8,419 bases of DNA from Chloroflexota bacterium. Its GTDB lineage: Bacteria; Chloroflexota; Limnocylindria; Limnocylindrales; CSP1-4. Under the pieces are notes generated by a model that was not told the DNA's origin, searched no databases, and saw nothing but the letters and a program-made list of their open reading frames with translations. Position 1 is the stretch's first letter. The number at the start of each line of letters is the position of its first letter. Location: contig JACCYW010000135.1 in the NCBI GenBank assembly GCA_013696275.1, forward strand, positions 1-8,419. The letters are read 5' to 3'. Below, in pieces: positions 1 through 4,873 of this stretch. The position numbers and the translations under genes were made by a program.

Positions 1-237
1 TGGGCGTCGCCAGGACGCCATTGGCCAGACTGATCGAGGCGGTAGAGTCGAGGGGAGGGGTGGACGGCCACAGACGGACGAGGATGTAGCCATCCTAGTC
101 CGGGGTCGATTCGTCGAGGATGCTAGCCTCTCCCCACTGACAGTGGAGGGCACCTCGCTGTCCGAGAGCACGATCGAGAACCCTGTCATCAACTCGCCTC
201 CTGGAGCCAGCGCGCGGCTTCGTGATTACCGGGACTG
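1..237. other. Left-edge stretch without a supported gene
   Basis: No convincing gene is visible. On the plus strand an open frame enters from the left edge and stops at TAG 87-89, giving a 28-residue tail beginning GVARTPLARLIEAVES. It could be the end of a gene outside the window, but nothing in it is recognisable. A small perfect hairpin (AGGATG 81-86, loop TAGC, CATCCT 91-96) overlaps that stop and could be a weak terminator. From about 199 the frame of the downstream methyltransferase remnant can be read back only as far as a TGA at 223-225, and the residues before it do not resemble a methyltransferase, so the 5' part of that gene appears to be deleted rather than hidden in another frame. 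Confidence 0.4.
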
Positions 238-962
238 TTGTCGGTGGACGCGTTCGGCGGTCGCACTCGCCAGCAGCCCAACGTGATCGTCAACGAGATG
301 CGCCAGGCAGTTGGCGGGTGGATCGTGGCCATGGCAATCGGCCCGGAGTTCGGCACCGTCGGGCTCGAGCACATCCGCGAGGCGGCCAAGGACGCGGTCA
401 AGATGGCCGACCTGCTGGTCGTGTGCGGGTTCGCCTTCAACCCGCTGGCAGGGGAGGAGGCCGCCACGCTCGGCCGGCTGACGGTCCTCCCGGCGCGCAT
501 GAACCCCGCCCTCGCGATGGGCGACGAGCTGCTCAAGAAGACTGGGTCAGGCAACCTGTTCATGGTCTTCGGAGATCCCGACATCGAGGTCCGGCCGGCC
601 GGCGACGGCCTGCTGACGGTGGAGGTCTGCGGTCTCGATGTCTACGACCCGACGACCGGCCAGCTGCGCTCGTCTAGCGTGGACGACATCGCGGCCTGGT
701 TCCTGGACACCGACTACGACTCAGAGGCCTTCTTCGTCCGCCATGCCTACTTCACGGGCGCCGACGACCCCTACGACAAGCTCCGCCGCGCCCTCCGAGC
801 CGATATCGGCGACGAGGCTTGGGCGACGGTGAACAGCACCGTCAGCCGTCCCTTCCGCAGCCGAAGACCGGCAAGGTCGCCATCAAGGTCATCAACCACT
901 ACGGCGACGAGGTCATGAAGGTGTTCGTCGTGTGGCGACCGTCCCAGCTCGACCGTGAGTAG
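238..962 (+). pseudogene. C-terminal remnant of a site-specific DNA methyltransferase (type III-like Mod), frameshifted
   Basis: The frame from TTG 238 carries about 200 residues that I recognise as the conserved C-terminal domain of large site-specific (adenine) DNA methyltransferases of type III-like restriction-modification systems. Landmarks are AIGPEFGTVG, ADLLVVCGFAFNP, RMNPALAMGDELLKKTGSGN, LFMVFGDPDIEV, DVYDPTTGQLRSSSVDDIA and FLDTDYDSEAFFVRHAYFTG. The assignment to the Mod rather than the helicase (Res) subunit comes from recalled family sequence. The remnant is broken at both ends. The SAM-binding and DPPY catalytic motifs are absent, and no partner Res gene is present. At 853-858 the reading after SRPF turns into an arginine-rich nonsense tail ending at 918. 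Restoring one missing base there gives the expected family ending (TGKVAIKVINHYGDEVMKVF) and runs to TAG 960-962. No function is likely; a sequencing error would explain the frameshift but not the missing N-terminus. Confidence 0.7.
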
Positions 963-963
963 G

Positions 964-992
964 TTGACGCTAAGGCTTCTGTCGGACACAAT
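964..992 (+). promoter_or_regulatory. Putative sigma70-type promoter of the BrnT-like/RHH operon
   Basis: TTGACG (964-969, five of six matches to the -35 consensus) is separated by exactly 17 bases from CACAAT (987-992, four of six matches to -10). Transcription would begin near 999, only about five bases before the toxin ATG at 1004, so the messenger would be nearly leaderless. No Shine-Dalgarno sequence precedes that ATG, which fits. An inverted repeat GTCGGAC (981-987) / GTCCGAC (1031-1037) has one arm touching the -10 box and is a possible autoregulatory operator, though with a long 43-base spacer. Confidence 0.5.
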
Positions 993-1003
993 CAGTCGAT
1001 GAT

Positions 1004-1276
1004 ATGGCGATCCGCTTCGCTCGCACGGTCGTCCGACACGGCGTCAGTCAGGTCCGCGCGCGGTATGTCGTTGAGCACTGCACGTGCCCGCTCTACTCCG
1101 GGGAGCCGGGCGACGAAGACTTGGTCATCTTCCTCGGACCTGATGAGACGGGAGTCCCGCTCGAGGTCATGGCGATCGATCTTGCAGATGGCAACCTCCT
1201 CGTCATCCACGCCATGAAGATGCGACGGAAGTACGTGGATAACTACCGACGGGTGATCGAATGCCAGGGCCAGTGA
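1004..1276 (+). CDS. BrnT-like toxin of a type II toxin-antitoxin pair
   Basis: This 90-residue protein has no family that I can name with certainty, but its pattern follows the BrnT (RelE-fold ribonuclease toxin) layout. There is an N-terminal RHGVS motif followed by ARYVVE (residues 11-23), a central strand DLVIFLGPDETG (39-50), a second strand VPLEVMAI, and a C-terminal LLVIHAMKMRRKY (65-77) in the place of the conserved basic end of BrnT toxins. Members of that family cleave RNA and are neutralised by a ribbon-helix-helix antitoxin encoded just downstream, as here: the next gene overlaps this one by 16 bases. The ATG at 1004 is preferred because it lies just behind a candidate promoter; an ATG at 999 is out of frame. 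A DUF4258-type protein is the alternative. Toxicity is inferred from fold pattern and pairing only. Confidence 0.62.
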   Translation: MAIRFARTVVRHGVSQVRARYVVEHCTCPLYSGEPGDEDLVIFLGPDETGVPLEVMAIDLADGNLLVIHAMKMRRKYVDNYRRVIECQGQ

Positions 1277-1542
1277 GGACCAAGAGCGGTCGGACCCTTT
1301 CCGACGCGGAGCTCGACCGCTTGGCGTCCAGGGCAGAGGAGGGGCTCGACCTAGCCAAATGGAGCCCGCGGCGAGGTCGGCCGCCGCTCGATGCGACCAT
1401 CCGGGAACCGTCTCCACGCATCGCGGTACGGGTTCCGTGCACCCTCCACCGGCGTGTCTCCTCACGTGCAGCACGGGAGGGTCGGACCGTCAGTGAGGTC
1501 GTCCGAGACTTGCTTTCTGACTACGCCGCCAAGGGTCGTTGA
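1261..1542 (+). CDS. Ribbon-helix-helix (CopG/BrnA-like) antitoxin
   Basis: This 93-residue basic protein has a C-terminal ribbon-helix-helix fold signature. A short strand RIAVRVP (residues 53-59) is followed by helix LHRRVSSRAAREG and helix TVSEVVRDLLSDYA. Such domains dimerise and bind operator DNA. The N-terminal half (LSDAELDRLASRAEEG, then KWSPRRGRPPL) is likely the segment that wraps and blocks the toxin, the arrangement known for BrnA. The start ATG 1261 lies inside the last codons of the toxin gene, so the two are translationally coupled, toxin first as in brnT-brnA. Autorepression of the upstream promoter is expected for the family. The gene ends 14 bases before a strong hairpin. 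The antitoxin role is inferred from the partner and the RHH fold; a stand-alone CopG regulator is less likely given the overlap. Confidence 0.68.
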   Translation: MPGPVRTKSGRTLSDAELDRLASRAEEGLDLAKWSPRRGRPPLDATIREPSPRIAVRVPCTLHRRVSSRAAREGRTVSEVVRDLLSDYAAKGR

Positions 1543-1556
1543 ACGTGCGACGGCGC

Positions 1557-1583
1557 CCCGTCGAGCCAGGAGGCTGCGACGGG
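1557..1583 (+). terminator. Terminator-like hairpin after the BrnT-like/RHH operon
   Basis: CCCGTCGAGCC (1557-1567) pairs with GGCT-G-CGACGGG (1572-1583): eleven base pairs with one bulged G and a four-base AGGA loop. It starts 14 bases after the antitoxin stop. No U-tract follows (ACCACGCG), so it is either a non-canonical terminator or a 3'-protecting stem. Beyond it, 1584-1715 holds no gene; there is only an AT-rich patch with the small inverted repeat AGTTA-CA-TAACT (1653-1664) in the gap before the convergent vapC stop. Confidence 0.45.
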
Positions 1584-1715
1584 ACCACGCGTCAAGGCGC
1601 CGCGCTGATGTCCGTGCGTGAGAAGTCGTCGCTTTGAACACGCTGGCGCCCAAGTTACATAACTAACCTTATCGGAAGCTGTACTTTCGGACGTGATCCG
1701 AGCCCGCGGTGGCCC

Positions 1716-2123
1716 CTACGCCACGAGCTCGACGCCGGAGCGTCGGGCGGCTTGAGCGAGTCGTGCGTCGATCGTGGCTAGTGGCAATGCCCGTTCTAGG
1801 GCGAGACCAAGGTAGGCGGCGTCATAGGCCGAGAGGTCCAGGCGCCGCGCGAGGTCCAAGGTCTCCGCGAGCGCCGCCTCGATGTTCAGGGGCATGACTC
1901 GGATGGGCAGCGCCCGTAGCAGCTCCCGGAGCCGAGGGATCTCGGCTGGGTCGAGCCGCCCTCGGCGTTCCGCGGTCCGAATGCCGTTGGCGACTTCGCA
2001 CGGCCAGATAGCGGGAGTCATCGCCTCGACCGCGCCGAGGCGGTCCAATACCCTGTCAGCGAGATCGACCGCCTCGTCCTCGAAGCACCACGCCAGGGTC
2101 ACGGAGGCGTCGAGGACGAGCAC
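1716..2123 (-). CDS. vapC: VapC-family PIN-domain ribonuclease toxin
   Basis: This is a 135-residue single-domain PIN protein, the usual size for VapC. The four acidic residues of the metal-binding active site are all visible: D5 in LVLDASV, E43 in PCEVANG, D101 in SAYDAAYLGLA and D119 in LATIDARLAQAA. The family cleaves specific RNAs (initiator tRNA, other tRNAs or 23S rRNA) using Mg2+ or Mn2+; the target here cannot be told. The start is GTG at 2123, immediately after the vapB TAG with no base between, so translation is coupled and toxin synthesis depends on antitoxin translation. It converges on the plus-strand BrnT-like operon, with the gap between stop codons at 1543-1715. Nothing suggests inactivation. 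Confidence 0.9.
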   Translation of the reverse strand: MLVLDASVTLAWCFEDEAVDLADRVLDRLGAVEAMTPAIWPCEVANGIRTAERRGRLDPAEIPRLRELLRALPIRVMPLNIEAALAETLDLARRLDLSAYDAAYLGLALERALPLATIDARLAQAARRSGVELVA

Positions 2124-2363
2124 CTACGAGCGGCCCTCATCGATGAGCTGGCGGATGGTCGAGTCGCCCAGCCGACGCCCTTGGCGGAAGTCTCGCAGCC
2201 CGGCCACTGCTTCCTGGTGGCTCATCGTCGGCCGCGCAGGCAACGGACCCAGCGTGGCGACGGGCACGCCATGCTTGGTGATGGTGATGGTCTCGCCGTG
2301 CGCGACATCGTCAAGCAGCCGCGGCAAGTGGGTCTTCGCTTCGTAGGCGCCGACGCTTCTCAT
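2124..2363 (-). CDS. vapB: VapB antitoxin, Phd/YefM type
   Basis: This 79-residue protein opens with the classic Phd/YefM N-terminal DNA-binding module: VGAYEAKTHLPRLLDDVAHG (residues 4-23) followed by the strands TITITKHGVPVATLGP. The C-terminal part (LRDFRQGRRLGDSTIRQLID) is the flexible, toxin-occluding tail. It should bind VapC and, as a complex, repress its own promoter. It is the first gene of a two-gene operon, with vapC starting at the base after its stop. No ribosome binding site precedes ATG 2363, but a TTGACA promoter ends only a few bases upstream, so a leaderless message is likely. The direct neighbour upstream is the end of the VOC gene, on the same strand 70 bases away. Confidence 0.88.
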   Translation of the reverse strand: MRSVGAYEAKTHLPRLLDDVAHGETITITKHGVPVATLGPLPARPTMSHQEAVAGLRDFRQGRRLGDSTIRQLIDEGRS

Positions 2364-2370
2364 GCCAGCC

Positions 2371-2399
2371 AGACTAGTCTCCGACTAGTAGGATGTCAA
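2371..2399 (-). promoter_or_regulatory. vapBC promoter
   Basis: Read on the minus strand, a perfect -35 box TTGACA (2399-2394) is followed by a 17-base spacer and the -10 box TAGTCT (2376-2371; T, A and final T match). The predicted start point near 2364 coincides with the vapB ATG at 2363, implying a leaderless transcript. This agrees with the lack of any Shine-Dalgarno sequence. The promoter lies in the only gap between vapB and the VOC gene. Confidence 0.62.
2373..2389. promoter_or_regulatory. Palindromic operator candidate within the vapBC promoter
   Basis: ACTAGT (2373-2378) and ACTAGT (2384-2389) are separated by CTCCG. Each hexamer is itself a palindrome, so the pair is both a direct and an inverted repeat; the left copy extends to the 8-base palindrome GACTAGTC. 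The 17-base element covers the downstream part of the promoter spacer and overlaps the -10 box. This is where a VapBC complex would be expected to bind to shut off transcription. ACTAGT is an unusual word in such GC-rich DNA, which adds weight; binding itself is inferred. Confidence 0.55.
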
Positions 2400-2433
2400 G
2401 GCATCGCTCATGAACACGGCTCAGGCTGGCTCA

Positions 2434-2829
2434 CTACTCCACATCGGCGAACAGATCGACGCCGTTGCCGTCAGGGTCCAGCAGCATTGCGTAGCGCATG
2501 CCCCACACGGCATCCCAAGGCGGCAGGTGGCCGCGCACCCCGGCGTCCACTAGCTCCTGGTAGGTCGTGTCGACCTCGGCCGGACTGCCGCACCGGAAGG
2601 CCAGCGCTGAACGATGACCACCGCCTCTGGGCGGCTCCCACTCCGGATCGAAGCCCCGGACGGAGGCGGCCTTATCGAGCGCCAAGCGTAACCCTCCCGA
2701 CAAGGCCGCCTCGGCGTGATCCTCCGCCTCGGCGCCGGAGGGGAATGTCAGGCCGAGTCGTCGGTAGAACTCGACGGAGACCGCCATGTCATCGACGATG
2801 AGTCCGATGACCTCCAGGGTCGGGACCAT
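2434..2829 (-). CDS. VOC superfamily (glyoxalase/bleomycin-resistance fold) protein
   Basis: This 131-residue protein has the paired beta-alpha-beta-beta-beta pattern of the vicinal oxygen chelate fold. It opens with EVIGLIVDDMAVSVEFYRRLGL (residues 6-27), has a mid-protein GGHRSALAFRC strand (70-80) and ends with the typical MLLDPDGNGVDLF (115-127). The first metal position, usually His in the opening strand, is not obvious here, and the usual terminal Glu is replaced by Asp (VDLF). A metal-free binding protein is therefore as likely as an enzyme, and the substrate cannot be named. The start ATG 2829 is chosen because it begins the fold exactly. It lies five bases after the stop of the isocitrate-lyase-like gene, so the two are cotranscribed and probably translationally coupled. 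A longer frame upstream is only a shadow of that enzyme gene. Confidence 0.8.
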   Translation of the reverse strand: MVPTLEVIGLIVDDMAVSVEFYRRLGLTFPSGAEAEDHAEAALSGGLRLALDKAASVRGFDPEWEPPRGGGHRSALAFRCGSPAEVDTTYQELVDAGVRGHLPPWDAVWGMRYAMLLDPDGNGVDLFADVE

Positions 2830-2834
2830 GGCGC

Positions 2835-4052
2835 TCAGACGACCTTGTCGTCCGGCAGGTGGTCGGCGAAGCCCTTGCCCAGTCGCGCCGAGTCGTACAT
2901 CTCGCCGACGAGGTGGTGGTAGGGCACGCCGCTGAAGCGATGATGGCTCTGGGTCGGGAAATCGGTGCCCTGCTCCCATTCCTTGCGCTGCAGCTCGATA
3001 TAGCCCTGTTCCTGCTTCTCGGCCATGGCCTGGAGCAGTACCGACAGGCCATGGCCCATGGCGTGCTGCCCGCCGAGGGTGATGAAGATGAAGCCGAAGC
3101 CCATCTCGCCGAGCTGGGCGAAAGTGATGGGGTCGGCATCGTTGAACCACTTGAAGGATGACGACCAGTTGAAGGCGAAGCGCGCCTCAGGGAATCGCTT
3201 GCGCATCTCACCGGCCCACTCCTCGACCGGCCCGCGGTCCGACGTCGGGAACTCGCACCAGACCAGGTCCGCCACGCCCGAGTCCAGATAGCGCAGTCCG
3301 CGGTCGACCGCCAGCGCCATTCCACGCTCGGCCTGCGGGGCGTCGATGGCCGAGAGTCCGTCGGTGCGCGCGATGATCACGAAGTCGCGATTGCCCAGAT
3401 CGTTCGCCACCGCCCGGGCGATGCGCAGCTTGCCCACCATCTCGTTCGCTGGCACCAGGGCCTTGCCGCCGATGTGGCCGCAGCGCTTGGGCAGCACCTG
3501 ATCCTCTATGTGCGCCGCCGCGATGCCGGCATTGACGTACAACTCGGTGGTGCGCTGGACATTGAAGATGTTGCCGTACCCAGCGTCCATGTCGACGATG
3601 ACGGGCGGGATCTCGAGATGCCGCGGTGCGACGCCCTTGTCGGCCTCGCCGACCGCCATCGTGAGCTGGAACTTGCGCAGCGCGCTGACGGTCCGGCGTG
3701 CACCATCGGCGATCTCCACGTTGGCGTAGAGGTCCATGTCGGTCGTGCCGAGATGTCCGATGGCGAAGGAGTAGCCGCTGAAGTAGACCGCCTTGTAGCC
3801 GTGGTACATGACGAGTTGAGCGCCCATCGGGTCATAGACACCCGGCCCGAAGAGATATGGCTCGGTCCGCAGGAGCTCACGCATGCGGGTGCTGGGATGG
3901 GTCCAGCGTGAAGCCGGGACCTGGTAGCCGTCGGGAAGCAGCGGCGTCGAACGCAGTTCCAGGGGCGATCCTGCCCCTCCCCCACCCTGGTCGCCGATGC
4001 CGTCGCCCGACTGACCGGCTCCCGGGCGATCGATGGTCGTCGTCTCGGACAT
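2835..4052 (-). CDS. Isocitrate lyase / PEP mutase superfamily enzyme, isocitrate-lyase type
   Basis: This is a 405-residue enzyme of the isocitrate lyase superfamily, which cleaves isocitrate to glyoxylate and succinate in the glyoxylate shunt. After a glycine-rich N-terminal linker (residues 11-30) the barrel shows acidic metal ligands in VDMDAGYG (D154, D156), the signature KRCGH (189-193, catalytic Cys191), IIARTD (Arg229), the NxSxS substrate loop N295-W-S297-S-S299, and FITLGG (Thr325). The KxCGH plus NxSxS combination points to isocitrate lyase rather than methylisocitrate lyase or PEP mutase. Its C-terminus (YIELQRKEWEQG) is also isocitrate-lyase-like. One difference is Tyr94 in SGY where classical enzymes have the SGW tryptophan. 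It is shorter than the 430-residue bacterial form. ATG 4052 is supported by GAAGGGAG upstream on the minus strand. A VOC gene follows five bases later. No malate synthase is in view, so the pathway is inferred. Confidence 0.82.
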   Translation of the reverse strand: MSETTTIDRPGAGQSGDGIGDQGGGGAGSPLELRSTPLLPDGYQVPASRWTHPSTRMRELLRTEPYLFGPGVYDPMGAQLVMYHGYKAVYFSGYSFAIGHLGTTDMDLYANVEIADGARRTVSALRKFQLTMAVGEADKGVAPRHLEIPPVIVDMDAGYGNIFNVQRTTELYVNAGIAAAHIEDQVLPKRCGHIGGKALVPANEMVGKLRIARAVANDLGNRDFVIIARTDGLSAIDAPQAERGMALAVDRGLRYLDSGVADLVWCEFPTSDRGPVEEWAGEMRKRFPEARFAFNWSSSFKWFNDADPITFAQLGEMGFGFIFITLGGQHAMGHGLSVLLQAMAEKQEQGYIELQRKEWEQGTDFPTQSHHRFSGVPYHHLVGEMYDSARLGKGFADHLPDDKVV

Positions 4053-4065
4053 GGTGCTCCCTTCC
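4053..4065 (-). promoter_or_regulatory. Ribosome binding site of the isocitrate-lyase-like gene
   Basis: On the minus strand GGAAGGGAG lies four bases ahead of ATG 4052, with the AAGG core seven bases ahead. It is the clearest Shine-Dalgarno sequence in the window. It decides the start against a further 61 in-frame upstream codons, which would read through the terminator hairpin at 4104-4130. Confidence 0.6.
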
Positions 4066-4103
4066 CCGATGCGCTTCTGGGCCGTGATGCTACTACGTGA
4101 ATA

Positions 4104-4130
4104 GGCCGTCGCTCCGTTGGAGCGACGGCC
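4104..4130 (-). terminator. Strong hairpin between the lipoprotein gene and the isocitrate-lyase-like gene
   Basis: GGCCGTCGCTCC (4104-4115) and GGAGCGACGGCC (4119-4130) form a perfect 12-bp stem with a three-base loop. It sits 26 bases downstream of the lipoprotein stop and 51 bases upstream of the next start codon on the same strand. On the minus strand the stem is followed by TATTCACGT, not a run of T. It probably ends the lipoprotein transcript and separates two units; an attenuator or leader hairpin for the downstream gene is an alternative. Confidence 0.6.
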
Positions 4131-4156
4131 CGTCGTGATCGGATGGGGATACCGTC

Positions 4157-4798
4157 TCAGGCGGCCGAGCTGTCCTCGAAGAGGGGCTCGTCGAGCGTGA
4201 TGGTGGTCGCCTTGAGAAGTGCGATATCGATGCACGCGACGTCGCCCAGATCGGGCAGTGCGCCCTCCAGGACGGTCAGCACCAACGCGCCGTCATCGCC
4301 CTGATCGACGCGCACTTCCTTGAGGCCGTAGCAGGACTCGACGCCGCCCCACCAGTAGACGGTCACCGTCCGGCCATCGGCGGCCACGCTGATGTGGTCG
4401 ATGGCATGGGGGATGGCGTCCCTGATGCCGGGCTGCGGCTCGACATGGGTGGCGCCATCGCCTGGCGGAGGGGGCTCGGCCGGGTCGGGCGGGCTGGTGA
4501 CCGTGTCATCGGGATCGATCGGATCGCATGCCTCGCAGGCGACCGGCGGGACATCGTCAGGCTTCGGCTTCTCGCCATCGGTGCCCTGCCCGCCGGCGCT
4601 GCCCGGATCGGTATCGCCTGGTTCGGTATCGCCTGGCTCGGCACCAGTGCCACCGGGCAGATCGGCCGCGGCGGCCGAGTCGCTGTCCGTTCGGAACTCC
4701 CTGGCCAGTGCGCCCGCGTTGCAGGCGCTCAAGGTAAGCATGGCCAGAAGGCCAACGAGGATGAAGCTGACCCTCAGCGGTCGTGATGTGTGGTCCAT
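4157..4798 (-). CDS. Secreted lipoprotein with proline/glycine-rich linker, function unknown
   Basis: A type II signal peptide is clear: Arg in the n-region (SRPLRVS), hydrophobic core FILVGLLAMLTL, and lipobox LSAC, so the mature protein starts at a lipidated Cys26. A disordered, acidic, Pro/Gly/Asp-rich segment of roughly 100 residues follows (EPGDTEPGDTDPG, later PPPPGD). It is a likely spacer from the membrane. The last 85 residues are folded and begin near IDHISVAADGRTVTVYWWGG. They hold two cysteines (ESCYGL and VACIDIA) that may form a disulfide. I do not recognise the domain. Translation could begin at ATG 4813, but ATG 4798 is preferred because GGAG stands nine bases before it, whereas nothing precedes 4813 except a TATA-like box (TATAGC). 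A hairpin closes the gene. The role is unknown; a substrate-binding or cell-surface function is possible. Confidence 0.72.
   Translation of the reverse strand: MDHTSRPLRVSFILVGLLAMLTLSACNAGALAREFRTDSDSAAAADLPGGTGAEPGDTEPGDTDPGSAGGQGTDGEKPKPDDVPPVACEACDPIDPDDTVTSPPDPAEPPPPGDGATHVEPQPGIRDAIPHAIDHISVAADGRTVTVYWWGGVESCYGLKEVRVDQGDDGALVLTVLEGALPDLGDVACIDIALLKATTITLDEPLFEDSSAA
4608..4637. repeat. Tandem 15-base repeat inside the lipoprotein gene
   Basis: Two adjacent copies of TCGGTATCGCCTGGT (the second ends in C) at 4608-4622 and 4623-4637, with a partial third (TCGGCACC) after. In frame they encode repeated PGDTE/D pentapeptides of the disordered linker. Such repeats readily expand or contract by slippage, which would change linker length without breaking the frame. 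Confidence 0.75.
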
Positions 4799-4828
4799 CG
4801 GCTGTGTCTCCATGACGCTATACGTGGG

Positions 4829-4847
4829 GCGATCGGTGATCGATCGC
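4829..4847. other. Inverted repeat between the methyltransferase end and the lipoprotein start
   Basis: GCGATCG (4829-4835) and CGATCGC (4841-4847) flank GTGAT: a perfect 7-bp stem with a five-base loop. It lies 26 bases beyond the methyltransferase stop and just upstream of a TATAGC box (4821-4816 on the minus strand) before the lipoprotein gene. It may be a weak terminator for the hflX unit or an operator for the lipoprotein promoter. No T-run follows on the minus strand. Confidence 0.4.
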
Positions 4848-4873
4848 GCTGTCCACCGGCCGGGTGTCAGGCG

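Noticed and set aside
189..584. Minus-strand open frame of 131 codons opposite the methyltransferase remnant
   Set aside because: It is low-complexity Ser/Ala/Arg sequence, antisense to a frame with clear family motifs; a shadow caused by high GC content.
1653..1664. AGTTA-CA-TAACT inverted repeat as an attachment site or promoter
   Set aside because: Only five-base arms and no second copy seen in the window; too weak to call, though it stands out as AT-rich.
2434..3150. VOC protein extended upstream to 238 residues
   Set aside because: The first 107 residues are Arg/Pro/His-rich and lie inside the isocitrate-lyase-like gene in another frame; the VOC fold begins exactly at ATG 2829.
4053..4235. 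N-terminal extension of the isocitrate-lyase-like protein to ATG 4235
   Set aside because: The extra 61 residues would read through the perfect hairpin and into the lipoprotein gene, while ATG 4052 has a good ribosome binding site.
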